From: Candidatus Chryseobacterium colombiense
GTDB taxonomy: Bacteria; Bacteroidota; Bacteroidia; Flavobacteriales; Weeksellaceae
Assembly: GCA_029203185.1 (NCBI GenBank)
Contig: CP119310.1
Location: 992,001 to 1,056,000 of the forward strand
Reading direction: 5' to 3'
DNA length: 64,000 nucleotides
Below the pieces are notes generated by a model. That model saw only the letters and a list, made by a program, of their open reading frames with translations. It was not told where the DNA came from and ran no database searches. A program made the position numbers and the translations under genes. How positions within the stretch are numbered: the first letter of the stretch is position 1; each line of letters starts with the position of its first letter. This document shows, in pieces, positions 25,978-34,465 of this stretch.

Positions 25978-27126
25978 TTATGCACTAATTTCAAAGCTGG
26001 GCTGTTTATTTTCATTGACAGCACTTTTATAGTATTCTGAAGGTGTTTTACCAATTATTTCTTTAAAATAACGGTTAAAAGATGATTTCGATTTAAAACC
26101 AGCTTCGTAGGCAAAGGACAGGAAATTGATATTTTCATCTTTTTCTATAGCCTTTTCCACTATATTTTTAAAGTATTCAATGCGATATTCATTGATGTAG
26201 CGGTAGAATGGCTTGTGTTTATAAGCATTCAGCATTTCGCTGATCTGATACTTGTTGATTTCCGTTTGCAGAGCAAGTTGATCAAGATTCAGATCACAGT
26301 CTCTGTACAACTGTTTTTGTCTTACCGACTGATCCATCTTTTGCCAGAGTTCACTGAATTTTATCTCGTAATCAACTGTATTGAATGTTAAAGCATTCTC
26401 ATTAAAAACATGATTAACAGGTATTTGATCTGTAATATTTGAATCGATTTGCTGAATAAAAGCATGATCGGTTTTTAAGCTTTTTCTTACAATTAAAAGA
26501 CAGATCACCAACAGTAAAAAATAAGCGGCAGTCCGTATAGACAGATTGATTATATTCGCTTCTTCAGGAAACATATAAAGCATTGTTTTGGAAAGTATGA
26601 CTCCGAATTCCATAAAAAGAATGCAGTAGGAAATTCTTGTAATTACATCGTATTCAATCTTTTCAACCTCAGTTTTTCTGACTATTAAAATACTTTTTAA
26701 AGGATAATATAAGTTGATTGTAAATATTAAATATAAACTGAAATTATTGTATAAATCGAGTAGCTTCTGATCGACATGATTTAAAATCACAAATACACAG
26801 GAAATGGTAAAATAAGCGATCATGAGTACAAAAAGCGGAATAAAAATAAACCATTTACCGGCAATGGAAAAGTCCTTTTTTGTTTTACTCAGAACATATA
26901 AATAGATCAAAGGACCATAGCAGACTCCAATAAACGTATTCATTTGCTGTCTGATACTTTCGTCAAGAATAAAATTGAAAATAACGAACTTAATTGCCAA
27001 ATGAACAGCAATGGCTGAAAGAAGAAAAATAAACAGATAATTTGATACTGATTTTTTCTCTCTGAATTGCAAAAGCCAAAGCGCCACAACAGCCTGAAAA
27101 GCCCCAATAATAACTATATATTGCAT
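25978..27126 (-). CDS. AraC-family regulator with membrane-embedded N-terminus
   Basis: 382 residues. The first ~215 residues contain about seven hydrophobic helices (MQYIVIIGAFQAVVALWLLQF, YLFIFLLSAIAVHLAIKFVIF, FIFIPLFVLMIAYFTISCVF and others). After a linker, residues ~255-370 form an AraC DNA-binding domain (LDQLALQTEINKYQISEMLNAY; INFLSFAYEAGFKSKSSFNRYFKEIIGKTPSEYY). Membrane-anchored AraC proteins are frequent in Bacteroidetes and probably sense signals at the inner membrane. It is divergent from the TonB receptor/phosphatase pair, its likely target. Confidence 0.85.
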   Translation of the reverse strand: MQYIVIIGAFQAVVALWLLQFREKKSVSNYLFIFLLSAIAVHLAIKFVIFNFILDESIRQQMNTFIGVCYGPLIYLYVLSKTKKDFSIAGKWFIFIPLFVLMIAYFTISCVFVILNHVDQKLLDLYNNFSLYLIFTINLYYPLKSILIVRKTEVEKIEYDVITRISYCILFMEFGVILSKTMLYMFPEEANIINLSIRTAAYFLLLVICLLIVRKSLKTDHAFIQQIDSNITDQIPVNHVFNENALTFNTVDYEIKFSELWQKMDQSVRQKQLYRDCDLNLDQLALQTEINKYQISEMLNAYKHKPFYRYINEYRIEYFKNIVEKAIEKDENINFLSFAYEAGFKSKSSFNRYFKEIIGKTPSEYYKSAVNENKQPSFEISA

Positions 27127-27383
27127 TCTTCCTTAGGTTTTCACAAAATAAATACAAAATCATCATTTTATCATTCCCAGGTCTGTTATCTATCTATTAA
27201 AAATTGTGTTCTCAATTTAATATTGCGTTCATAAATAAATAACAAACAGTTCAATAACCACAAACAACTAAAAATCAATACCTTAAAAGTCCTTTTCCAA
27301 CAAGCGACACGCTACAGAATTTGATTTTTTCCTTCGGACGAATAGAACCGATTGACATCCCAAATTTGCATCAAAAAAAATCT

Positions 27384-30278
27384 ATGAACAATTCAGTTGG
27401 TTTTTCAAAACAAAAGTCAAGAATCATTCAGATATCTGCATTTTTCCTGATGGCTTCTTTGGGAACCATTCATGCACAGTCTATCAAAGGAACCATAGTA
27501 GGGAAAACAAACGGAGCTCTTCCGGGAGCTAATATTTCAATCGTAGATGCTGATGCAAAAGCAGTTTCTTCATTAGACGGAGACTTCAGCCTTCTTGCTC
27601 CGAGATTAGGAGAGATCAATCTGAAAGTAGAATATATCGGTTATGAAACAAAAATTTTTCCTATCACCATAAAGGAAGGAACTAATGATATCGGATATAT
27701 TACGATAGCGCCTGAAGAAAAAAAGAATAAAGAAAAGGTAAGCGATATTCAGCAGGTGGTTATTTCAAGGCCGAATGCTTTAACTCAAGCCAAAGCTTAC
27801 GAAATCAAGAAAAACAACAACGCTATTATGGAAGTGATTGCAGCCGATGCGATCGGGAAACTGCCGGACAGAAATGCCGCTGAAGCGGTACAGCGGGTTC
27901 AGGGAGTCGCAGTGGCTAGATATCATGGTGAGGCAGATCAGGCAACGGTAAGAGGAACTCCTTTTGCATGGACTTCAGCATTATTCAACGGAAACAGGCT
28001 TCCCAGTGCGAATGTTTTAGGAAACAGATCGTTTGTTTTGGATGTTATTCCTTCTGAACTGATTCAATTTGTACAGGTCTCAAAAGCAGTAACTCCGGAT
28101 ATGGACGGTGATGCGATTGGTGGAAGCATTAATTTCATTACAAGAACAGCACCCGCAAAGAAAACTTTGAGTGTAAGTGGAGCAGGAGGTTATAATACTT
28201 TTTCACAGAACGCTACCTATAACGGATCAATTGTGTATGGTGACCGTTTTTTTAAAAACAAATTAGGAGTTATCCTTTCAGGTGCAATCTGGGACAGACA
28301 ATGGGGAGCAGATTCGTTTGATGTGACTTACAATACTGGTTCTTCCAATAATGTTCAAAAAAATTCCATCAGTACGGTTATGATGAAGCGGTACATGGGA
28401 ACAAGAAGAACGATAGGTTTAAATGGAGGACTAGAATATAAGTTTAATGCAAATAATAAAATCTATTTCCGCGGTATGTTCAATAAATTTGATGACATCC
28501 GTCCGGTTTATGAATCTTATGTAGATTACAACAACAGCCGCTATCAATATAATTTCAGATATTCTCATTATCAAACCGAATTATACGGAATGGAATTAGG
28601 GGGAGAGCATTCACTTTCTAAAAAACTAAATTTAGATTGGATGTTAAGTGATTATCAGGCTAAATATTTTCTTAATACGCCTCCGACCAATGATATAAAA
28701 GGACTTCCTATTGCCACTTTCAGACAAAAAATTACCGGAGGCTTTGCCAATCTTTCGAATGATGGGAAACGGTATTGGAGTTTTGACTCACCGAATGGAG
28801 TTGGAGGAGAATATTTAGATTACGGTTCAGAAACAACCAATCTAAACGAAGTGATGAGTGCAGATAAATTGCTGCTTTCTCAATTGGTGATTGCAAAATT
28901 AGATAATAATGAAAGAGACAAAATCGCAAGATTAAACCTGAAATATGATGTCAATTCAAATATTACCTTAAAAATCGGGGCAAAATATCGTGAAAAGGAC
29001 AGAAACAGTACTTATGGATATAATGCTGTTTATATTCCTACCACCTCTTCATTATTGAGTCTATCTCAATTAGCTACAACAGAGCCACCAAAAGGAACAA
29101 CTTTTCTAAACGGGATGAATGGCGATTACAGTTCATACATCATGAATCCGCCAACAAAAGATCAGCTTTTCCAGATGTATTCTCCTCAGTTTCTGCAGCA
29201 GAATGGCTTTAAAGATTTTTCTAGTGCAGATGCCAATGCAACAAGTGTTTACACCGGGGAAGAAAATGTTTTTGCAACTTATGCCATGGCAGAAATTAAA
29301 GCCAGTGATAAATTTAAGATTGTCGGAGGTTTCAGAAACGAAACAACAAGACTGACTTTATACGGTTCAAAAGCTACTAAAGAAAGTGCTGCTTCCACGG
29401 TAATCAGCCCATCAACTGTAGAGAGTAATTATAATGCTTTTCTTCCCATGCTTCATTTACGATATACTATTTCACCAAAATCAAACATAAGATTTGCTTA
29501 TACAAGGTCGTTCATCAGACCCAATTTCGGAGATATGTCACCGGGTTCAAGTATTGATAATACAACCAGCCCGAACAAGATCACCAGAGGAAATCCAGAT
29601 TTAAAACCGACTTTCAGTCACAATTTTGATTTGATGGGTGAGTATTATTTTGACAATATTGGTATTCTTTCAGGAGGTGTCTTTTATAAAAAGATTTCAG
29701 ACATCGTTTTTCAGGACACCTCCATTATGAATCTTAGCGGAACGGATTATATGGTCACCCAGGCCAAAAATCTTAAAGATTCAAATCTTCTTGGTTTTGA
29801 AATGGGAATCAATAAGCGTTTTGACTTTTTACCTGGTTTCTGGAGTGGTTTTGGGGTAGAGTTTAACTACACCTATATCGATTCTAAAGTTGATGTTTCA
29901 AGAAATGACGCCAACGGAGCATTGATCGCTACAGACCGTACTTCGCTTCCTAATCAGTCGAAGAATCTTTTTAATACTATTCTTTACTATGAAGGAAACA
30001 AAGTAATGATCCGTTTTGCCGGAAACTTCAGAGGAAAGTCTTTAGAAACCATCAATAAGGATCTTGGTCCTCAATATTACATCTGGTCAGACAAAAACTT
30101 TACAATTGATTTTTCTGCAAGCTATGACATCAGCAAGAAACTTAAATTGTTTATTGAACTCAACAACCTAAGCAATGAAAGCTTAAGACTTTATATGGGA
30201 GACAACAAAAAAAGAATCACTTCCAATGAATGGTACGGAAGCAGAGGACAATTGGGAATTCGTTGGCAAATATTTTAA
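27384..30278 (+). CDS. TonB-dependent receptor with carboxypeptidase-like N-terminal domain
   Basis: 964 residues from MNNSVGFSKQKSR; a longer frame from 27321 adds residues with no signal-peptide logic. The signal peptide (FFLMASLGTIHAQ) is followed by a CarboxypepD_reg-like domain (SIKGTIVGKTNGALPGANISI), a plug (KLPDRNAAEAVQRVQGVAVAR, QATVRGTP, FVQVSKAVTPDMDGDAIGGSINF) and a 22-strand-type barrel ending GQLGIRWQIF. The plug wording resembles the TonB-Xanth-Caul subgroup. The next gene, 6 bp on, encodes a secreted phosphatase-like protein, so the receptor may import a phosphorylated or phosphatase-released compound. The substrate is unknown. Confidence 0.92.
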   Translation: MNNSVGFSKQKSRIIQISAFFLMASLGTIHAQSIKGTIVGKTNGALPGANISIVDADAKAVSSLDGDFSLLAPRLGEINLKVEYIGYETKIFPITIKEGTNDIGYITIAPEEKKNKEKVSDIQQVVISRPNALTQAKAYEIKKNNNAIMEVIAADAIGKLPDRNAAEAVQRVQGVAVARYHGEADQATVRGTPFAWTSALFNGNRLPSANVLGNRSFVLDVIPSELIQFVQVSKAVTPDMDGDAIGGSINFITRTAPAKKTLSVSGAGGYNTFSQNATYNGSIVYGDRFFKNKLGVILSGAIWDRQWGADSFDVTYNTGSSNNVQKNSISTVMMKRYMGTRRTIGLNGGLEYKFNANNKIYFRGMFNKFDDIRPVYESYVDYNNSRYQYNFRYSHYQTELYGMELGGEHSLSKKLNLDWMLSDYQAKYFLNTPPTNDIKGLPIATFRQKITGGFANLSNDGKRYWSFDSPNGVGGEYLDYGSETTNLNEVMSADKLLLSQLVIAKLDNNERDKIARLNLKYDVNSNITLKIGAKYREKDRNSTYGYNAVYIPTTSSLLSLSQLATTEPPKGTTFLNGMNGDYSSYIMNPPTKDQLFQMYSPQFLQQNGFKDFSSADANATSVYTGEENVFATYAMAEIKASDKFKIVGGFRNETTRLTLYGSKATKESAASTVISPSTVESNYNAFLPMLHLRYTISPKSNIRFAYTRSFIRPNFGDMSPGSSIDNTTSPNKITRGNPDLKPTFSHNFDLMGEYYFDNIGILSGGVFYKKISDIVFQDTSIMNLSGTDYMVTQAKNLKDSNLLGFEMGINKRFDFLPGFWSGFGVEFNYTYIDSKVDVSRNDANGALIATDRTSLPNQSKNLFNTILYYEGNKVMIRFAGNFRGKSLETINKDLGPQYYIWSDKNFTIDFSASYDISKKLKLFIELNNLSNESLRLYMGDNKKRITSNEWYGSRGQLGIRWQIF

Positions 30279-30284
30279 AATTAT

Positions 30285-31109
30285 ATGAAAAAATTAGTAT
30301 TAATAATGGCTATAACAGCTTTAGGAACAGGAGTAAATGCACAAATTAAAGACAGCCTTCGTCGTGTTGTAAAAATGGAAGGAGCATACAATTTCAGAGA
30401 TACCGGAGGATACAGAACCTCTGACGGAAAAGAAGTAGCATTGGGAAAAGTATTCAGAAGTGATGCCATTGATAAATTATCGGATAAAGATTTGAAAACC
30501 TTTAAAGATAAAAAAATTGTAACGGTTCTCGATTTCAGAGGAGTTGAAGAAGCTAAAAAAGCTCCGGACAGGCTACCTCAGAATACCAACTATCTACTTT
30601 GCCCGGCAGGAAGCAATAATCTTCCTACGGCTCAAGATATGGTTAAATTCCTAAAAGACAAAAACTTTCTGTTTGATATGTACGGAGAAGGAGGACTGCC
30701 TTATTTTGGGGAAAGGTACAGATCTTTATTTGTACAGTTACTGACTTTAAAACCGGATGAAGCATTGCTTTTCCATTGTACGGGGGGACGTGACAGAACC
30801 GGAATGGCATCAGCTTTATTCCTGAATATTTTAGGAGTTCCCCAAGACGTCATTGAAAGTGATTATGTAGCTTCAAACTATTACCTGGCTAAAAATCCAA
30901 CAATGAGAGGAATGTATTCCGGACTTTCAAAAATGTCGGGACTGACAGAAGCAGAAATCAAGCAACAGATGGAATTAAGGCCGGAACTGATCAGAAACTT
31001 CTTTGCAGCCATCAATAAAAAATATGGAAGTGTGGAGAATTTCTTCCAGGTAGAAATGGGGATAGGACCGCGAGAAATTGCCGTTTTAAAACAGAAATAT
31101 CTTAAGTAA
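30285..31109 (+). CDS. Secreted tyrosine-phosphatase-like protein
   Basis: 274 residues with signal peptide (MKKLVLIMAITALGTGVNAQ). The P-loop FHCTGGRDRTGMASALFLNILG near residue 165 has the HCxxGxxRTG signature of Cys-dependent phosphatases; NFRDTGGYRTSDGK near 37 and VFRSDAIDKLSDKD near 56 are typical of the Y_phosphatase3 (SiwA/LipA-like) family, whose members act on phosphotyrosine or phosphoinositides. The Cys nucleophile, Arg and an upstream Asp region are present. Its location should be periplasm or outer surface. Coupled to the TonB receptor gene by a 6-bp gap, it could release phosphate or free a ligand for uptake. Confidence 0.88.
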   Translation: MKKLVLIMAITALGTGVNAQIKDSLRRVVKMEGAYNFRDTGGYRTSDGKEVALGKVFRSDAIDKLSDKDLKTFKDKKIVTVLDFRGVEEAKKAPDRLPQNTNYLLCPAGSNNLPTAQDMVKFLKDKNFLFDMYGEGGLPYFGERYRSLFVQLLTLKPDEALLFHCTGGRDRTGMASALFLNILGVPQDVIESDYVASNYYLAKNPTMRGMYSGLSKMSGLTEAEIKQQMELRPELIRNFFAAINKKYGSVENFFQVEMGIGPREIAVLKQKYLK

Positions 31110-31160
31110 TTAATTGTGAATCGTCAATTCGCTACGCTTGTCAATTTAAAACTTGCTATA

Positions 31161-31200
31161 AATTCACTATTGACTTCATTGACAATTGACTATCAAAAAA
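31161..31200. repeat. CAATTGAC-type intergenic repeat, copy 1
   Basis: AATTCACTATTG (31161-31172) and CAATTGACTATCAAAAAA (31183-31200) recur with small changes at 60049-60077. The surrounding 50 bp contain more TCAATT/AATTGA pieces. Confidence 0.6.
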
Positions 31201-31222
31201 AGACCTAGTTAGATTTTTATTA

Positions 31223-31257
31223 AAATAAGCCGTGTAGACTGTTCTCACGGCTTATTT
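31223..31257. terminator. Bidirectional terminator between phosphatase and rhodanese genes
   Basis: AAATAAGCCGTG (31223-31234) pairs with CACGGCTTATTT (31246-31257) around an 11-nt loop. The right arm overlaps the stop codon of the rhodanese gene. Confidence 0.75.
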
Positions 31258-31626
31258 ATTTTCTGAAACTTTTAAATTAAAACTTTTCTGCAGATCACTC
31301 CATGCTCCGCCGTTATACACGTGTTTAAAGCCTTTTTCTTTTAGAATGGTTTCCACTTTTACACTTCTCAAACCATGTGAACAAACCGTGATATACGTTT
31401 TATCCGGATCAAGTTCAGTATATCTTTCCCTAATTGTCCCTAAAGAAATATTTTTTGATCCTTCAATATGGCCGGTTTCGTATTCTTTTTCAGTTCTTAC
31501 ATCCAGAATTATGGCTCCCTTTTTAATTAATTGGTCCAAGCCATCATCCAGCGTCTGGTATTTATATACGCGATACACCATATAGATCAACAAAACGATT
31601 CCACAGAAGATTAATATATTTTTCAT
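31252..31626 (-). CDS. Membrane-anchored rhodanese-like protein
   Basis: 124 residues. A single N-terminal membrane helix (ILIFCGIVLLIYMVYRVY) precedes a rhodanese domain: AIILDVRTEKEYETGHIEGSKNI, then TVCSHGLRSVKVETIL with the catalytic Cys in the six-residue active loop CSHGLR. Rhodaneses transfer sulfane sulfur or bind persulfides; the helix suggests it faces the periplasm or lies at the inner membrane. Its start overlaps the DUF3817 stop by 4 bp, so it is the last gene of a three-gene unit controlled from 32409-32444. Confidence 0.88.
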   Translation of the reverse strand: MKNILIFCGIVLLIYMVYRVYKYQTLDDGLDQLIKKGAIILDVRTEKEYETGHIEGSKNISLGTIRERYTELDPDKTYITVCSHGLRSVKVETILKEKGFKHVYNGGAWSDLQKSFNLKVSENK

Positions 31627-31925
31627 AATCTGCTTAATATTTTTCTGTCAATATAAAATGTCCCGAATGGAATAATACATGCTAAAAGTACTTTCCAGGT
31701 TGTTTCTTTAAACTTCCAGTTTTGTTCAACTCCAACACTTAAAGTATTGAATAAAAACAATAAAAATAAAGAACCATGAATAGGTCCCATCATCTTTACA
31801 AGAGCAGGATTACCAAATCCGTACTTCAAGGGAACGGCTATGAATACTAAGGTCAGCAAAGAAATTCCTTCAAGAATCGCAATAATTCTTAAACGTCCGA
31901 TTTTGGTTTTCAATAAATCAATCAT
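31623..31925 (-). CDS. DUF3817 small membrane protein
   Basis: 100 residues with three hydrophobic helices; GRLRIIAILEGISLLTLVFI and GPIHGSLFLLFLFNTLSVG match the DUF3817 family (the YdzA/MarC-adjacent group of short integral membrane proteins). The conserved Glu in the first helix and the His in the second are seen. Function unknown. It lies 2 bp after the preceding membrane gene and overlaps the rhodanese start. Confidence 0.82.
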   Translation of the reverse strand: MIDLLKTKIGRLRIIAILEGISLLTLVFIAVPLKYGFGNPALVKMMGPIHGSLFLLFLFNTLSVGVEQNWKFKETTWKVLLACIIPFGTFYIDRKILSRL

Positions 31926-31927
31926 AA

Positions 31928-32386
31928 TTATCTGAAATAAGGTCTGTTAGCAAGAGGAGAGAACGGCCACGGAATGGCTACAAAAATGATCAGTAAAGCA
32001 AGAACAAAGTAAATCAGCATTGTTTTAAACTTCTCCTTATCCAATGTTTTTCTTTTTGAAACCGCCGATCCGATGGTAATTAAAATAATGGAAAACAACA
32101 TCAGGAAAATATGAATGAGACCGAAAAATAAAAGATCAAAAGATTCTTTGGCTTCGTTGAAATTCTTCCAAAAGTATTTAACGATAGGACTTTGAGAATA
32201 TAATGTAATTCCAAGAATCAATTGAATATGAGCAATCGTTGCAGTCCAATGTCTTACACTATTATCGGTTTTCGAAAATATTTTTTGAGAAAAATATCCT
32301 TTATAAGCTCTGAAAATAGCATACAATAAACTCAGTAAAACCAGCCATCGAAAAGTGGAATGCAGAAAGGTGAGTGTCTGATACAT
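31928..32386 (-). CDS. Four-helix integral membrane protein (cytochrome-b-like fold suspected)
   Basis: 152 residues from MYQTLTFLHSTFRW. An upstream in-frame ATG at 32422 lies before the -7 box and inside the palindrome, so it is excluded. Four membrane helices hold His residues: LHSTFRWLVLLSLLYAI, HWTATIAHIQLILGITLYS, LLFFGLIHIFLMLFSIILI and a C-terminal one. The His pattern (His9, His45, His52, His91 approximately) resembles heme-binding b-type proteins, but no family is certain. It is the first gene of the unit with DUF3817 and rhodanese genes. Confidence 0.68.
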   Translation of the reverse strand: MYQTLTFLHSTFRWLVLLSLLYAIFRAYKGYFSQKIFSKTDNSVRHWTATIAHIQLILGITLYSQSPIVKYFWKNFNEAKESFDLLFFGLIHIFLMLFSIILITIGSAVSKRKTLDKEKFKTMLIYFVLALLIIFVAIPWPFSPLANRPYFR

Positions 32387-32408
32387 GATCAAATTTTTAT
32401 GAACACGA

Positions 32409-32444
32409 CAAAGGTAAAACAAAACATACTAATTAGTATGTTTT
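32409..32444 (-). promoter_or_regulatory. -7 box with adjacent 24-bp perfect palindrome (TetR-type operator)
   Basis: A perfect 24-bp palindrome spans 32421-32444 (core CATACTAATTAGTATG). Four bases away is TACCTTTG (complement of 32409-32416), a TAnnTTTG -7 box serving the membrane/DUF3817/rhodanese unit. The palindrome covers the -33 to spacer region, so a bound dimer should repress. The TetR-family gene immediately upstream (32456-33046) is the obvious candidate regulator. Confidence 0.7.
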
Positions 32445-32455
32445 TGTTGAAAAAA

Positions 32456-33046
32456 TTATTTCAAAGTTTCAAAATAAGCCTTAAGACCTTTTAAATAAAC
32501 AAGATAAACCGATTTCGAATTTTCTAATTTTCCTAAATTTCTTACTCCCCAATATCCGGATAGAACAAAAACAGCTACTTCTTTTGCATTCACCTCTGCT
32601 TTTATAATACCATTTTCTTTTCCTTTTTCAATAGATTCGATCATCGTGTTTTCCCACTGCTGAGAAAGCTGATTTAGAGCTTTCGTAAATTCGATATTCC
32701 AGGGAGCCATTTCCTGTGTAAAATTAGAAGCGGGACATCCGTATTCAACCTTCAGGTTTTCATTCTCAATTAATAAGCTGTACATTAAATTATAAATTGC
32801 ATCCAACGGATTTACAACACTTTGAAAAGGCTCAATAAAAGTATTTTTGAAACTGGGAATCATAAGTTCATTAATAATTGCCACTCCCATTTCATCCTTT
32901 GTTTTAAAATGATAATAGAAAGCTCCCTTGGTTACCTGAGTGGTAGCAATAATCTCATCAACACTTGTAGTCTGATAACCATGTACATAAATCAGTTCAA
33001 ATGCTTTCTGAAGGATAGTCAGGCGTGTTGCTTCCGATTTTTTCAT
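32456..33046 (-). CDS. TetR/AcrR family transcriptional repressor
   Basis: 196 residues. The N-terminal DNA-binding domain reads ILQKAFELIYVHGYQTTSVDEIIATTQVTKGAFYYHFKTKDE, a textbook TetR helix-turn-helix. The ligand domain contains YGCPASNFTQEMAPWN, a block seen in the LmrA/YxaF-like subgroup, with one Cys near residue 103. It is transcribed in the same direction as, and ends 34 bp before, the three-gene membrane unit; a 24-bp palindrome lies in this gap. Ligand unknown; a quinone, aldehyde or reactive sulfur species would fit the rhodanese neighbour but is speculation. Confidence 0.9.
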   Translation of the reverse strand: MKKSEATRLTILQKAFELIYVHGYQTTSVDEIIATTQVTKGAFYYHFKTKDEMGVAIINELMIPSFKNTFIEPFQSVVNPLDAIYNLMYSLLIENENLKVEYGCPASNFTQEMAPWNIEFTKALNQLSQQWENTMIESIEKGKENGIIKAEVNAKEVAVFVLSGYWGVRNLGKLENSKSVYLVYLKGLKAYFETLK

Positions 33047-33097
33047 AAAATACCAGTTAGTCTCTTTTACAAAGAAACGATATTTTAGATAAGAAAA

Positions 33098-33124
33098 AAA
33101 GAGCTGCCCCCAAAACAGCTCTTT
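33098..33124 (-). terminator. Terminator after the dehydrogenase gene
   Basis: AAAGAGCTG (33098-33106) pairs with CAGCTCTTT (33116-33124); on the minus strand seven T residues follow. Confidence 0.75.
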
Positions 33125-33223
33125 AATTGAGTTTGTAAACCATTAGTCATTGTTATCAACTCATAGTAAACAATTAGATTTTCTGTTATTTTTCACTTCT
33201 AAACTACTAGATAAAAAATACTT

Positions 33224-34087
33224 TTAACTTTTTACTTGATTCTTTTTACTTAAAAACCGAATAATCCCTATCACATCATCTTTTCCAAAACCTTCATCAT
33301 GAGCTGCCTGGTAGGTTTCGATCAAAGTTTTTGATAAAGGAAAATCTGCACCTGCATTTTTGGCCAGTACAATATCTTTTAACATTAAATCCAGTGCAAA
33401 AGCCGGATTATAAGTATCTTCGATCAATAATGGTGTTTTTACTTTTGTAGCACCGCTTCCGCTTGCACTTTCATTGATGATTTCAAGCATATCTTTTCTT
33501 TCAATGCCCAATTTATCCGAAAACAGAACAGTTTCTGCCAATCCCTGATAAATAGCTGAAATAAAATAATTAACGGAAAGTTTTGCGGCAATTCCTTTTC
33601 CGTTTTCTCCCAGATGCTTGATCGTTTTTCCTAATTTCTGAAGATAAGGTTCAGCACGCTGAAGATCTTTTTCTTCACCACCCACCATAATGATCAAGGT
33701 TCCTTCAGCAGCCGGTTTTGTACTTCCGGCAACAGGAGCATCAATAAATCCCGCTTCTTTTATTTTTACAGCACTGGATATTCCGCTTGTGGCTTCCGGA
33801 GAAATGGTACTCATATCCACAAAAAGTTTTCCTGTGACATTTTGAGTCAAAATTTCCTCATAAACAGCTTTCACTGCTTCATCATTGGTAAGCATGGTGA
33901 AAATAATATCACAATTTTTTACCACATCAGAAACTGTATTACAAACCACTGATTTTTCCTTAAAATCATCCGCTTTTTCTAAAGTTCTATTAAAAACATA
34001 CAGTGGAAAACCCGCCTTTTGCAGATTTTTCGCCATCGGATGGCCCATATTTCCCAATCCTATAAAACCTATTTTCTCAGTATCCAT
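33224..34087 (-). CDS. NAD(P)-dependent oxidoreductase, 3-hydroxyisobutyrate dehydrogenase family
   Basis: 287 residues. The Rossmann start IGFIGLGNMGHPMAKNL binds NAD(P); FTMLTNDEAVKAVYEE and FVDMSTISPEATS continue the family pattern; APVAGSTKPAAEGTLIIMVGG near residue 122 is the substrate-binding block and GKGIAAKLSVNYFISA near 165 holds the catalytic Lys. It could be a 3-hydroxyisobutyrate, tartronate-semialdehyde or succinic-semialdehyde reductase. It lies 38 bp after the DUF3861 gene and is likely co-transcribed with it. Confidence 0.88.
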   Translation of the reverse strand: MDTEKIGFIGLGNMGHPMAKNLQKAGFPLYVFNRTLEKADDFKEKSVVCNTVSDVVKNCDIIFTMLTNDEAVKAVYEEILTQNVTGKLFVDMSTISPEATSGISSAVKIKEAGFIDAPVAGSTKPAAEGTLIIMVGGEEKDLQRAEPYLQKLGKTIKHLGENGKGIAAKLSVNYFISAIYQGLAETVLFSDKLGIERKDMLEIINESASGSGATKVKTPLLIEDTYNPAFALDLMLKDIVLAKNAGADFPLSKTLIETYQAAHDEGFGKDDVIGIIRFLSKKNQVKS

Positions 34088-34125
34088 ATTCCGTTCTTAT
34101 TTAAGATTTAAGCTATAAAATTACA

Positions 34126-34416
34126 TTAAATACTTTTCAGTTTCTTCATAAATTCCACCATGGCAGGTCTGAATTCTTCAAATAACGGATGTTTTTTGCT
34201 TTTGAGCATCACTTCTGTAAAAAGCTTTACACCTAAAGCAAATTCGTGAGCTGTATTTTCATCTTCAAACAGTTTTTTCGATTGAATGACATCGAAAATG
34301 TGAAACAGATCATCATGATTTTCAAAGCTAAACTCTAATGTTTTACTTCCTTCTGACCCATCTTTTAATGATAATTCCTTAAGCTCAAGATGGTATGCAT
34401 TATTTCTTTTTTCCAT
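34126..34416 (-). CDS. DUF3861 domain protein
   Basis: 96 residues, soluble, no signal peptide. The start NNAYHLELKELSLKDG, then LEFSFENHDDLFHIFDVIQ and LFTEVMLKSKKHPLFEEFRPAMVEFMKKLK match the small DUF3861 family. Function unknown. It is divergent from the CAT-like gene across 49 bp and probably the first gene of a pair with the dehydrogenase. Confidence 0.8.
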   Translation of the reverse strand: MEKRNNAYHLELKELSLKDGSEGSKTLEFSFENHDDLFHIFDVIQSKKLFEDENTAHEFALGVKLFTEVMLKSKKHPLFEEFRPAMVEFMKKLKSI

Positions 34417-34465
34417 AATTTTTAAATTTCGTAAAACTTACGGAGATTTGCAAAAAATAAAATCA

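Noticed and set aside
32387..32422. Longer start of the membrane protein gene at 32422
   Set aside because: It would begin inside the palindromic operator and upstream of the -7 box.
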